Counted from the stretch's first letter, positions 8,501 to 16,500 are shown. The stretch is DNA of 46,106 bases from Bacteroidales bacterium (GCA_030532685.1 JAUNKN010000016.1:1-46106); one strand, 5' to 3'. Numbers and translations: made by a program. The notes: generated by a model from the sequence alone, not told the origin.

Positions 8501-9890
8501 GGAGAGATTGCTTGACCCAAGTCTCGTATTGTGCTTTGCTAATCAATTCAGGATTGCCCTTACGCATGAATTCTTCCATACGTCCCTTGGCATATCCTCC
8601 TAAGACGCTACCCTGGTTTTGAAGCATTTGCTCCAATACGGCGGGAGAAGCAGGGAGTTTCACGTCATAGCCTTCTTGTTGCAGACGCTTCAAAAAGTTA
8701 TAAAGCGAAGGTACGACCTCTAAGCCTTGAGCGGCGAGTGCACTTTGTCCTGGCCCTTTGAAGTAAAAGATGGCCAAACGCTTGTCCTTATTGGGGAGTG
8801 TGCGCAAGCGAGTGTAATTGCCCACCGTTTGTACAAAGTCTTTGACACGTTGGGGCATGGCATATACTTGTAGTAGCCCTTCTTTGTCCTTGCGGTGTCC
8901 AAACACGGCATAAGGGCGCACTGCACCATCAATCTCGGGCATAGTGATGCTTTGAGAAAGCATTCCCCCGCTCATTCCCATGCTGGTGGCTCCTTCTGGG
9001 CGTTCCCAGTCTTCCACAAGTTGCTGTGTGTTGAGAGGAGCAAAGAAGGGGATATTCGTGCTGTCGAGATAGGCTACCATTTCTTCTCCCAAGCGCCCAT
9101 GGGCCATGTTGATGATAGCGGCAGGGCGAATGGTGTCAATGTGCTGCTTTTCGATAGCCATCGCGATGTCCTCTACATAGTAAGCTCGGAAACCAGCTTC
9201 CTCAAAGGCCGAAGTGAGCTCAAAAGGCTCGCCCATGGGGCCTGTGATGACCACGGGAGTTCCTTGTTCGTTCCACACTCCACTTTCTCGTAGAAATGCT
9301 TCGTAGTCGCGCACGCTGTTGAAGCCTTTTTCTTCTGCTTCAGGTTGGCGAGGAGCACGGTGGTAAAGCAGACTACGCTTGAAGGGAGTGGCCTTGAGGG
9401 CTTCGGGAGCCATTAGGATTTTTCCGTCAATGTCGCGACGCACATAGCGTAGAAGTTGGCGATAGTTTTCGCGTCCTCCAGATTGAAAGTAAGATTGCAG
9501 GCGCGCTGTTTGGGCAGTATCGAGCGAAATGATGTCGTTGTCGGGATTGGTCACCATAATCGACATGATAGGTCGCCCCATCATGGCTTGCAGTTGCACC
9601 GCTTCGCGCTGAGCCTCGGTGATGCGCAGTCCCATGGCGTTGATGAACACCATGTCGTATTGGTCGATACTTTCGATATCTTCGGCATTGAGACCGACGA
9701 TGTCGATAAGAGCATTGTCGTTGGCCTTGGCAATGTGTCCAAGTTGTAGGGTGGGGAAATTGACAAAGGCAATGCGTGTGGTGCCCAGCCAAGTACGCCA
9801 GACACCAACTAAGACTCCGAGGAGTAGGAGCGAGGCCAGCCCGATTCCAATTTTACGACGATGTCGGCGCAAGAAAGGTTTAAGTTGCAT
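5595..9890 (-). CDS. hmuS: HmuS, membrane-anchored CobN/magnesium-chelatase-like protein
   Basis: This 1431-residue protein belongs to the CobN / magnesium-chelatase H-subunit superfamily, with conserved stretches such as HFGTHGSLEFTP (about residues 558-570) and the GVNATPPHAYIAEYLWAQHG region. It differs from cobalamin CobN in having an N-terminal helix (about residues 14-35) and a C-terminal helix followed by a basic tail (VRKRRRSA). It is therefore anchored at both ends, with the catalytic body probably periplasmic. A Met/Lys/Pro-rich low-complexity insertion spans about residues 795-850. In the hmu locus it acts on imported haem; work on Bacteroides homologues proposes removal of iron from haem. 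No cobalamin genes are nearby, which supports haem over cobalt chelation. Confidence 0.92.
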   Translation of the reverse strand: MQLKPFLRRHRRKIGIGLASLLLLGVLVGVWRTWLGTTRIAFVNFPTLQLGHIAKANDNALIDIVGLNAEDIESIDQYDMVFINAMGLRITEAQREAVQLQAMMGRPIMSIMVTNPDNDIISLDTAQTARLQSYFQSGGRENYRQLLRYVRRDIDGKILMAPEALKATPFKRSLLYHRAPRQPEAEEKGFNSVRDYEAFLRESGVWNEQGTPVVITGPMGEPFELTSAFEEAGFRAYYVEDIAMAIEKQHIDTIRPAAIINMAHGRLGEEMVAYLDSTNIPFFAPLNTQQLVEDWERPEGATSMGMSGGMLSQSITMPEIDGAVRPYAVFGHRKDKEGLLQVYAMPQRVKDFVQTVGNYTRLRTLPNKDKRLAIFYFKGPGQSALAAQGLEVVPSLYNFLKRLQQEGYDVKLPASPAVLEQMLQNQGSVLGGYAKGRMEEFMRKGNPELISKAQYETWVKQSLHPEVYKAVVKASGEFPGQYLVSPDGRLGVPRIDLGNVVLLPQLAAAEGSDQFQIVHGVNATPPHAYIAEYLWAQHGFKADAMLHFGTHGSLEFTPHKQTMLSSLDWPDRLVGTVPHFYLWTIANVGESIMAKRRAYATLQSYLTPPFLESNLRSTYSALDQAIHQYNHLLMEEKPNPAALREAGLKVKKLTVQMGMHRELGLDSILTQPYSESDVERIEAFAEELSTEKIGGQLYTLGLPFSSQRLNTTVMAMSADPIAYNLLALDKMRKRKVEDAERHRAIFTARYLNPAKAIVARLLANPAAATDQFICTTAKISPQELAKARETYADLTKPKSMMAMMPPPSSKNKGKRKKPSAAMMAMMRTAAAMGLKAPHGMGKKEKEEKKPTGMPADVAARAKALSQSKEYTRAEKDFAFAVMEVERTIKNVGRYREHLLRSPQLEIDAMIDALSGGYIKPGPGGDPIANPNALPTGRNMYSINAEATPSEAAWEKAKHLVKNTLDTYRRRHNDSLPRKVSYTLWSSEFIETEGATIAQALYMLGVEPVRDPFGRVNDLRLIPSQELGRPRIDVVVQTSGQLRDLAASRLFLIQRAVRMAAEAKDETFTNEVVAGVEESERVLVEKGVSPKDARELAARRVFGGVNGNYGTGIQGMVMASDKWEGEKEVADTYLNNMGAFYGDEKRWEEFQKESFTAALTRTDVVVQPRQSNTWGALSLDHVFEFMGGLNLAVRNVTGKDPDAYLSDYRNRNRVRMQEVKEAIGVESRTTIFNPEYIREQMKGEATAAAGFEEYVKNTFGWEVMKPEAIDDQLWSEIYEVYVKDKHKLGTREFFESKNPAALQTITGVMLESVRKGMWKASNEQVQTLAKVHTELVAKYGSAGTQFAGGNQTLNKYIASKVDAEAAKTYEQQIDKMREAAADGKNGTVLKKEELNAQPVSQRQVISGLAIGAGVLALLVAAVFFVRKRRRSA

Positions 9891-10021
9891 AGCGGTGTTA
9901 TGTAGTGTTGCGATTAAGATGAAGTTTTGTTTTAGAATAAGGTGCTTCCTGCAGCTACAGGCGTGGTGCCGAATATGACCTCGAACCTATGCGTGATGAA
10001 GGCTTGCAAGGAAGGCGAATT

Positions 10022-10099
10022 TTATGTGGGAAGCAAAAAATCCTGCGTGGGAAGAAGACATTTCTACGTGGGACGTAGGAATTTTTACGTGGGAAGAAG
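10022..10099. repeat. 21-nt-period array, four 15-nt cores (family A)
   Basis: Four 15-nt cores start at 10022, 10043, 10064 and 10085, so the period is exactly 21 nt with 6-nt spacers. The shared centre is GTGGGA. The third core (10064-10078) is itself palindromic (CTACGT-GGG-ACGTAG) and is identical to a core at 18583-18597. The array fills the middle of the 308-nt gap between hmuR and hmuS. On the minus strand, 10073-10079 can pair with 10042-10048 (one mismatch) and is followed by six T (10035-10040). It may therefore reduce read-through from hmuYR into hmuS. Apart from this array I see nothing in the gap. Confidence 0.8.
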
Positions 10100-10198
10100 A
10101 AATCAGGATATTTTGATTCGTGGTAGGGAGGTAGTCCTCTTGCCGTATCACAGCAGGAAGATGAGTGAGGAGTTGGCTTCTTGCCTTTTATACAGGAA

Positions 10199-12418
10199 CT
10201 ACCAAGCGAATAGTTCAGCCACGTTCATGCCTAGGGTGAAGACGAGCGTCCGCCCTTGATCGGGGAGCTGTACTGTGGCCGTTGTGGCGCGGTCACGATG
10301 GTTAAAGATATTGTCGATCATGACACCAGCCGTAAGTCCATATTTGGGAAGACTGGCGGAGAGATTGAGCGAGCAGAGTAGACGGGCATCATACACGTAG
10401 CGCGCATAGGCTTTCTCCTTCGGTAAATACTGATGGCTGGTGAAGCGTGCCCCCCAATGCCCATTGAAAGCGGCATTGGCTACCCATTGTTTGCCTATCT
10501 TTTGTTTGTGACTGGCACCAAAAGTAAAGGCGTGTGGGCGTGTACTTGAGATATTGTACCCGTGGTGAAGATTATAGTCGTTCACGTAGTTGTAAGTGAG
10601 CATCAGCATAAAACCTGCTGCATTGCGATAGCGGGTGCTCAGCTCCAATCCTGTTGTTCTGCGATCGTCGGTGTTGATGTATTGGAGGGCATCAACACGA
10701 GCATAGGCATAGTCGATATAATCCTTGTACCGATTGTGGAATACCGAAGCTGTAAAGTTACAGCCGCCCTTTTCAAACTCGAGCGAGGCCGAAATTTGTT
10801 GGCTCTTTTCGGGGCGCAAATTCTCGTTACCCAAGATGTACATAATGTTCATCATGTTGAACTCTTGGAAGCGTTCTTTCAAGGTGGGAGGACGATAGCC
10901 GTGAGAAAAATTGGTGCGGAGTGTGAGCCAATGTTGAGGGCGGTACAAGAGGGAGAGTTTCGGGGTGAGGTGGGCTGCATAACCTTCGGCCTTGTCTAAA
11001 CGGACACCGCCCACGAGCTGTACTTGAGGAGCAATGCGCCAATCTTCTTGTGCATAGAGTGAAAGGCGATGTCCAGAACGCGAACCTCCTTGAGGCATCA
11101 TGTAGTGACGCAGATCTTCCATGAGCCACTCGGCTCCCACACTCACATGGTGCATTCCCAGCGTGCCAGTATAGTTCAATCGTGTTGTGTTTTGTCGATT
11201 GATATAAGGCGTTTCGATTAAATCGAGCGCATGATAGACATGGCGCTTCAGGTAGTTATCGCTCAGGTGAGAGAGATCGATTTGATGCCCATCGTGGGGG
11301 AGATATTTGATGCGTCCAGAGAGCGTCCAGTCTTCGTATCGCTCGTGATGGCGATGGCTGGGGCGAGTGGCACGTACGTTGTTGTAGTAAGTGCCTTTAA
11401 CCTCGGCCGAAAGCTGATCAGAAAATGTGTAGCCTACTCGTTGAGAAGCATCCCAAGCGGTGTAGCCATAATAAGGTACTTGCAATGTGGAAGCCTCGCT
11501 TTCGTGTGCCACAACTTTCCCTTGTTCATCGATTTTGTCGTAGGTATAGGCCGCATTGTCCGTAAGATAGAAGGTGGGACGCCGGCGATGGCCCAAGGTG
11601 GTGAAGGTTTCCCAAGCACCGTGTTTTGTTCCGAGATTGAGGCCATAGCGCTGCCCGTGCTGCTCCGAATATCGCCCATTGAGTGTCAGAGAAATGGGGC
11701 GAGAAGCACGACGGGTAATGATGTTGATCACTCCTCCTTGTGCATTGCTGTCGTAGAGGGTTGAAGCAGCTCCTCGCACCACTTCGATGCGCTCGATATC
11801 GTCGATGTTCAGGCGGTTATAGTCAATGTTGTGGTCGCTACTTTCGCCACTGATGCGCTCGCCATCAATCAGAAAAACAACCATCTTGCTGTTCATGCCT
11901 TGATAGGTCATTGTGGCCGTTTGGCTCATCGTATTAAAGCGAAATTGGATGCCAGGAAGCGTGTATTGCAACAGTCCATTCATGTCGAGAGGATTGATGC
12001 GTTCAATTTCGGCGCGACCTATGACTCGAGTGATGACGGGAGCATCTTTCAATTGTCGCTCCATACGCGAACCTGTTACGACGGCTTCTCCCAAGGTGCC
12101 GAGCGTGGGATGTAGCTGTATGCGAAGCGGGCTGTTCTGTGCGCCTACCTCTATTTCTACGTGCTGAGAGGTATATCCCACATAGCTTACGAGTAGTGTG
12201 CGACGTCCAGCTTTGGAGAGTGACAAGCGAAACTCTCCCTTGCTACTGGTTCCTGTGCTTTGGGTCGTTCCCAACACACGGACGGCGGCCGCAGGCAGAG
12301 GATGCCCCATTTCATCGATCACGACTCCCTGCACAACGTGATTCTCCATGCCATTTTCGGCCATGACGACAATGGGAGTAGAGAGAACAAGGGCGGTTAA
12401 AATTGTTGTTTGTAACAT
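10199..12418 (-). CDS. hmuR: HmuR, TonB-dependent haem receptor
   Basis: This 739-residue outer-membrane receptor carries a signal peptide (about residues 1-20), a carboxypeptidase-regulatory-like domain (VVQGVVIDEMGHPLPAA, about residues 28-110), a plug domain (GAASTLYDSNAQGGVINIITRR) and a C-terminal beta barrel. Haem-receptor boxes are recognisable as YRPPTLKERF and GNENLRPEK. The interval between them has no His but three Met (FNMMNIM), unlike the His of the classical receptors. The ATG at 12418 is preferred over the TTG at 12442, because it starts a normal signal peptide. It is downstream of hmuY (102-nt gap with a hairpin) and upstream of hmuS, as in Porphyromonas. Confidence 0.92.
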   Translation of the reverse strand: MLQTTILTALVLSTPIVVMAENGMENHVVQGVVIDEMGHPLPAAAVRVLGTTQSTGTSSKGEFRLSLSKAGRRTLLVSYVGYTSQHVEIEVGAQNSPLRIQLHPTLGTLGEAVVTGSRMERQLKDAPVITRVIGRAEIERINPLDMNGLLQYTLPGIQFRFNTMSQTATMTYQGMNSKMVVFLIDGERISGESSDHNIDYNRLNIDDIERIEVVRGAASTLYDSNAQGGVINIITRRASRPISLTLNGRYSEQHGQRYGLNLGTKHGAWETFTTLGHRRRPTFYLTDNAAYTYDKIDEQGKVVAHESEASTLQVPYYGYTAWDASQRVGYTFSDQLSAEVKGTYYNNVRATRPSHRHHERYEDWTLSGRIKYLPHDGHQIDLSHLSDNYLKRHVYHALDLIETPYINRQNTTRLNYTGTLGMHHVSVGAEWLMEDLRHYMMPQGGSRSGHRLSLYAQEDWRIAPQVQLVGGVRLDKAEGYAAHLTPKLSLLYRPQHWLTLRTNFSHGYRPPTLKERFQEFNMMNIMYILGNENLRPEKSQQISASLEFEKGGCNFTASVFHNRYKDYIDYAYARVDALQYINTDDRRTTGLELSTRYRNAAGFMLMLTYNYVNDYNLHHGYNISSTRPHAFTFGASHKQKIGKQWVANAAFNGHWGARFTSHQYLPKEKAYARYVYDARLLCSLNLSASLPKYGLTAGVMIDNIFNHRDRATTATVQLPDQGRTLVFTLGMNVAELFAW

Positions 12419-12460
12419 AGGGTTAAGGCGAGAACTTTGCAAATCGCAAATCTATGCCAA

Positions 12461-12496
12461 AGCAGACCGCTCTTCTGATTTGAAGCGCGGCCTGCT
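12461..12496 (-). other. RNA hairpin between hmuY and hmuR
   Basis: A 10-bp stem with one G-U pair (12461-12470 with 12487-12496) has a 16-nt loop, and only three T follow on the minus strand. It sits just after the hmuY stop codon. It may protect the hmuY 3' end or terminate partially, giving more hmuY than hmuR transcript. This is inference from structure and position. Confidence 0.6.
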
Positions 12497-12520
12497 AAGG
12501 TGTAAGGTGTTATTTCTTCA

Positions 12521-13198
12521 TTATTTAGTCATTCCCAAAGGCATTACCTTGAAGGTGACTATGCCCTTCTCATTTCCCTTAGCATTGAGGAAATCGGTAA
12601 ATTGCAATTTGAAAAGTTTTCCTTCCTTTGTGCGCAAGACAAAAACCTCGTTGGTGGGAGTATAAACGAAGTTGGGCATGGCACCAGAACGTTTTACCCA
12701 GTTGCTCAGCAGTGGGTTTCGTTTGTCCTCTGTAGAGAAAGTGGCTTTTCCACTCATCATTGCCGAGAAATCAATAATCATAGGATTTTTGCTTTCTACA
12801 GCATCGGCAACGAAAGTGGGATTGGCTGGCAGTTGAGCTTTGTCAAAATCGGTTCCTCCTGTGGTTGCGACACTTCCTTCGTTGGTCTTAACAAGGTTGC
12901 GACGCAGAGCAATGTGCCAAGCAATCTTGACATCAGACAAACTGCCTTGAGCGGGAATCACTACTCGCTCCTTTGTCTTGGGATCAATGTAAAACCAAGC
13001 CGTGAAATCGCGATGGCTTTCTGTTTGACCAGTTTCAAGGTTGATGTATACCCAGTTGCTATGCTCCTTAGCATTGATTTCTTTCATGACCTTCGTTTCT
13101 TTCTTGGGCACAACAGGAGCGTTAGGTTCGTCGTTTTCACAAGAAGTAAAAGCCAGTAGGGCAAGAGCTGCAAGAGCTACGGATTTAAGTTTGAACAT
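12521..13198 (-). CDS. hmuY: HmuY-family haem-binding lipoprotein
   Basis: The product is a 225-residue lipoprotein with a signal peptide and lipobox FTSC (Cys20), close to the length of P. gingivalis HmuY. The family segment AWHIALRRNLVKTN (residues 93-106) is present. HmuY proteins capture haem at the cell surface and pass it to HmuR. No His occurs after residue 95, so the bis-His coordination of P. gingivalis HmuY cannot be formed in the usual region. Met140, Met147, Met148 and Met174 are candidate axial ligands, as in the Tannerella/Prevotella homologues. The ATG at 13198 is chosen because the promoter -7 box lies at 13231-13238, inside the longer frame that runs to 13261. Confidence 0.88.
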   Translation of the reverse strand: MFKLKSVALAALALLAFTSCENDEPNAPVVPKKETKVMKEINAKEHSNWVYINLETGQTESHRDFTAWFYIDPKTKERVVIPAQGSLSDVKIAWHIALRRNLVKTNEGSVATTGGTDFDKAQLPANPTFVADAVESKNPMIIDFSAMMSGKATFSTEDKRNPLLSNWVKRSGAMPNFVYTPTNEVFVLRTKEGKLFKLQFTDFLNAKGNEKGIVTFKVMPLGMTK

Positions 13199-13230
13199 AA
13201 TATTAAAAAAAAGTTGATGATTTTCGAGTG

Positions 13231-13262
13231 CAAAATTACAAAGCTTTTGTACGCTTGGCAAT
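13231..13262 (-). promoter_or_regulatory. Promoter of the hmu operon
   Basis: On the minus strand ATTG (13259-13262), a 20-nt spacer and TAATTTTG (13231-13238) resemble the consensus, with one mismatch in the -33 box. The -7 box is about 33 nt upstream of the hmuY ATG. A weak -33 box would fit a promoter under activation or repression. Confidence 0.6.
13237..13251. promoter_or_regulatory. Palindrome in the hmu promoter, candidate operator
   Basis: A perfect 6-3-6 inverted repeat (TACAAA-GCT-TTTGTA) overlaps the edge of the -7 box and occupies the promoter spacer. Its position would let a bound dimer block RNA polymerase. The regulator is unknown; the sequence does not match a canonical Fur box. 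Confidence 0.5.
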
Positions 13263-13419
13263 CCCTTATTTAGGTGATTTGTAAGGCTTTCAAATGCTAC
13301 GGAATACCATATTAAAGGTATGTCTTCGGTGTTTTTCAGCGCTTCATACCCACATATAGTGATAAAACTTAAAATCGATTTCTTTCTTGTCTGTCGAAAT
13401 TGTAGAAGTGTAGCAATAA

Positions 13420-13463
13420 AAAAGCATTGCCTCCATAGCTCAGAAGCTACGGAGGCAATGCGG
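13420..13463 (-). terminator. Terminator of the cydAB operon
   Basis: A stem of about 17 bp (13426-13442 with 13447-13463) has a 4-nt loop. On the minus strand it is followed by TTTTTTATTG. It lies 23 nt beyond the cydB stop codon and separates cyd from hmu transcription. Confidence 0.85.
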
Positions 13464-13485
13464 TTATTAGAAGGAGGAACAAAGC

Positions 13486-14634
13486 TTAGTAGGCATGTTC
13501 GCTATTTTTTAGTTCTTCGCGAGTCAAACTCTTACGATCGATGCTGCGCCAAGCATGGAAGATATAGGCCAGGACAAAAGGAATAGCCAAAGAAACCACA
13601 CTCATGGCCTGCAAAGTCAATTCGCTCGAACAGCTATTGGCCAGGGTGAGCGAACTTTGCAAGTCGGCATTAGAAGGGTAGTAGGAGGTGTTGTTCAATC
13701 CTGCCACGAGAAGCAAAGCCCAAACGGCAAATACACTTCCTGCTCCTGCGAACCAAATGCCTTTGGTGCAAGCCGAAACCAAAAGGGTGCGTGCAACACC
13801 GAACAAAACGAGCACTACGCCCACAAGGAAAAGTATTAGGATGGCGGGAAGCGCCAAGAAGTTGTTGAGATACTTGTAGGATTCTACCGAAACTAAACCT
13901 GTCGTGGGATCGACCGCAAAGCCGTCAATCGTGAGAAGATGAGCAGTAAAGGCCAAGAAAAGCACGACAAAAACACCTGCATCGGTGAGGAGCTGACGAC
14001 GGATGCGAGGCACGAGTTCGGCATCGTCAATGTTGTTGATCATGTACAGGTCTCCAAGAGTACGACTCAAGAAGAAGACGACAAGTCCCAATACTACGTT
14101 CCAAGGATTGGCAACGGCTTCCAGACCATGCCAAGCAGTGGTCCACTGAGAAATTGCAGGGGCTAAACTTTCGCCCATCACATCCTTATTGATCACAAAG
14201 TTGGCTCCATGAAAGAAGGTGCCTACGGCTGTACCTAACAGCAAGGGGCCAATTACTCCGTTGAGCACCAAAAACCAACGATAGGTTTTCGTCCCCAAGA
14301 TATTGCCCAATTTTGATTGAAACTCATAGCTGACGGCTTGCAATACGAATGAGAACAAGATAATCATCCATACCCAGTAAGCTCCACCAAAGCTGGTGCT
14401 ATAAAACAAGGGGAAAGAGGCAAAGAACGCGCCACCAAAAGTGACCAAAGTCGTAAAGGTAAACTCCCACTTACGTCCTGTGGAATTGATAATCAGTTGG
14501 CGCTCTGCCTCGCTACGACCCAGGGTGAAAATCTGTGTGTTGGCGCCTTGTACAAACATTAGGAAAACGACCAGCGCTCCTAATAGGGTGACGAGAAACC
14601 ACCAATATTGTTGGAGAAATGTATAGGTAAACAT
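13486..14634 (-). CDS. cydB: Cytochrome bd ubiquinol/menaquinol oxidase subunit II
   Basis: This 382-residue integral membrane protein has about eight or nine helices. Its N-terminal half carries the conserved RKWEFTFTTLVTFGGAFFA region of CydB. Subunit II supports haem insertion and stability of the bd oxidase, which oxidises quinol (menaquinol in this group) and reduces oxygen to water at the inner membrane. It lies 83 nt after cydA and is followed by a strong terminator. Bacteroidales use this enzyme to scavenge traces of oxygen. Confidence 0.95.
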   Translation of the reverse strand: MFTYTFLQQYWWFLVTLLGALVVFLMFVQGANTQIFTLGRSEAERQLIINSTGRKWEFTFTTLVTFGGAFFASFPLFYSTSFGGAYWVWMIILFSFVLQAVSYEFQSKLGNILGTKTYRWFLVLNGVIGPLLLGTAVGTFFHGANFVINKDVMGESLAPAISQWTTAWHGLEAVANPWNVVLGLVVFFLSRTLGDLYMINNIDDAELVPRIRRQLLTDAGVFVVLFLAFTAHLLTIDGFAVDPTTGLVSVESYKYLNNFLALPAILILFLVGVVLVLFGVARTLLVSACTKGIWFAGAGSVFAVWALLLVAGLNNTSYYPSNADLQSSLTLANSCSSELTLQAMSVVSLAIPFVLAYIFHAWRSIDRKSLTREELKNSEHAY

Positions 14635-14717
14635 ATTCTTTTGATATTTTGGACAGAGACTTGAGAGAAAATAGAGAAATAGGAGAATCGATTACTTCGC
14701 TCAAGTGTCCTGTTCGA

Positions 14718-16214
14718 TTATTCTTGATGATGATTTTTTATAGCCTTGAACATAATACGCAGCTCGGCAATGAGCATAATCGTAAAGAGCACCAAGAAAA
14801 TAAAGAAAGTGGTTTGTACGCTTGTCACAGAGAGTTTAGAAATTGCTGCATTAACGGGGAGCAAATCTTGAATGGCCCAAGGCTGACGACCAACTTCTGC
14901 TACAATCCAACCAGATTGCTGAGCGGCATATACTAATGGAATGCTCCACAAACCTGCATGTAGTAGCCAACGATGCTTTTGGAGCTGTTCTTTACGTCCA
15001 AACCACCACATGGCAATCATCAGCAGCAACAAGAAACCTCCTGCACCTACCATGATACGGAAAGGCCAGTAAACCAACCAAATAGGAGGAACTAAGTCTT
15101 CGGGCTTCTGAATATAGCCGTAGCCAAAATAGGCTTTGTGTTCCTCAAATACTTTTCGAGCCTCAGCTGCCTTTTCTGGATCGTCTTTGCGCGTAGCACG
15201 ATAGGTTTTGAAAGCATCCAAAGCGAGCTTACCCTTGGCCATCTTCTCCGTTGCAGGCATAATGTATTGCCCATCGGTATTGGTATAGCCTTTATATAGA
15301 ATGTCGGTTGTGCCAGGTACGAAACCATTTAAATCGTGAGTGGCCAGCACGGAGAGCACACCAGGAACTTCAACGCCAGGAACAATCGAGAAAGGAGCAG
15401 CTTTGCTACCTTCGATAAGCCCTTCGGCAGCAGCCAACTTCATGGGTTGATGACGTGCCACGTCAATACCACTTCTGTCGCCCGTACCAGCGGTGAGAAT
15501 GCCCGCAAAGATACCAACGATGCTGGCAACCTTGATGCTTTGTGTTGCCATTTTTACATTTCGACCGCGCAGCAAATACCAGCAGCTCACGCCAATCACG
15601 AATACGGCTCCCATAAGCCAAGCGCTGGTGACAGTGTGTGAGAATTTATTGACTGCGAAGGGTTGAAAAGCAACAGCAAAGAAATCCATCATTTCGTTAC
15701 GTACGGTATCGGGATTGAAATCCATGCCTATGGGATGCTGCATCCAACTATTGGCTACCAAAATCCACCAAGCCGACATCGTTGCACCGAATCCCGTGAG
15801 CCAAGTTGAAGCTAAATGGAATCCGCGACTTACTTTGTTCCAGCCAAAAAACATAACGGCGATAAAAGTGCTCTCCATAAAGAAAGCGAAAATACCTTCG
15901 ATTGCGAGAGGAGCTCCAAAGATATCGCCGACAAACCAAGAATAGTTGCTCCAGTTGGTTCCAAATTGGAATTCCAAAATAATTCCTGTGGCAACTCCTA
16001 TAGCGAAATTGATACCAAAAAGCTTTTGCCAAAACTTGGCTGTTGTTTTCCAAAATTCGCTACCTGTGCGGTAATAAACGGTTTCCATAATAGCCATGAC
16101 CAGCGCGAGTCCCAAAGTGAGAGGGACGAAGAGCCAGTGATAGCAAGCGGTAAGCGCAAACTGCGCTCTCGACCAATCCAAGACGGCCGGGTCGAAGGCA
16201 TTCAATAGCGTCAT
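14718..16214 (-). CDS. cydA: Cytochrome bd oxidase subunit I
   Basis: The 498-residue membrane protein has the CydA haem regions: SRAQFALTACYHWLFVPLTLG near the N-terminus with the haem-ligand His, and the conserved GRQPW motif in the C-terminal third. It binds haems b558, b595 and d and carries the quinol site. The length fits the CydA family. It lies between DUF4492 (53 nt upstream) and cydB (83 nt downstream), the usual Bacteroidetes order. Its haem demand makes the neighbouring hmu locus notable, although the two operons are separated by a terminator and independent promoters. Confidence 0.96.
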   Translation of the reverse strand: MTLLNAFDPAVLDWSRAQFALTACYHWLFVPLTLGLALVMAIMETVYYRTGSEFWKTTAKFWQKLFGINFAIGVATGIILEFQFGTNWSNYSWFVGDIFGAPLAIEGIFAFFMESTFIAVMFFGWNKVSRGFHLASTWLTGFGATMSAWWILVANSWMQHPIGMDFNPDTVRNEMMDFFAVAFQPFAVNKFSHTVTSAWLMGAVFVIGVSCWYLLRGRNVKMATQSIKVASIVGIFAGILTAGTGDRSGIDVARHQPMKLAAAEGLIEGSKAAPFSIVPGVEVPGVLSVLATHDLNGFVPGTTDILYKGYTNTDGQYIMPATEKMAKGKLALDAFKTYRATRKDDPEKAAEARKVFEEHKAYFGYGYIQKPEDLVPPIWLVYWPFRIMVGAGGFLLLLMIAMWWFGRKEQLQKHRWLLHAGLWSIPLVYAAQQSGWIVAEVGRQPWAIQDLLPVNAAISKLSVTSVQTTFFIFLVLFTIMLIAELRIMFKAIKNHHQE

Positions 16215-16267
16215 AATGTAGTGTGTGTTGAAAGGTTATGTAGTTGTTCGAATTTGCGAAACTGCAT

Positions 16268-16468
16268 TTATTCTGCGAGGTTGTTGCCCACTTGTTGTTG
16301 CTTTTCATCGGGAGTGCCCTGTACCGTAGGCTGAAAGAAGAAGACTCTCAGCACAGCAAACATGACAAAGAGTTTAATGGCTATGATTATCCATAAGGTG
16401 CGTCCCCAAGTCATTTGTTTAAAGCCCTCGACATAAAAGCGTAATATTTTGCGAGGAGAAAAACTCAT
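16268..16468 (-). CDS. DUF4492 small membrane protein linked to cydAB
   Basis: The 66-residue protein has one hydrophobic helix (about residues 22-42) preceded by an amphipathic basic segment and followed by a short polar tail. DUF4492 proteins sit directly before cydA in many Bacteroidetes and may be an accessory subunit comparable to CydX/CydS, though this is not shown. The ATG at 16468 is chosen over an upstream in-frame start at 16531 because the promoter -7 and -33 boxes (16501-16532) lie inside the longer frame. Confidence 0.85.
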   Translation of the reverse strand: MSFSPRKILRFYVEGFKQMTWGRTLWIIIAIKLFVMFAVLRVFFFQPTVQGTPDEKQQQVGNNLAE

Positions 16469-16500
16469 ATCTATCTTAATTTTAATACTATTTGTGACTA

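Noticed and set aside
5595-9890. Cobalamin CobN
   Set aside because: Membrane anchors at both ends and the hmuYR/hmuTUV context fit HmuS; no cobalamin genes are present.
10022-10099. CRISPR array
   Set aside because: The repeating part is the 15-nt core, spacers are only 6 nt, cores vary and invert, and no cas genes are present.
12447-12454. TAGATTTG -7 box upstream of hmuR as an internal promoter
   Set aside because: No TTTG-like -33 element at 19-20 nt; kept as operon-internal sequence.
13237-13251. Canonical Fur box in the hmu promoter
   Set aside because: The palindrome does not match the GATAATGATAATC-type pattern; reported only as an unassigned operator candidate.
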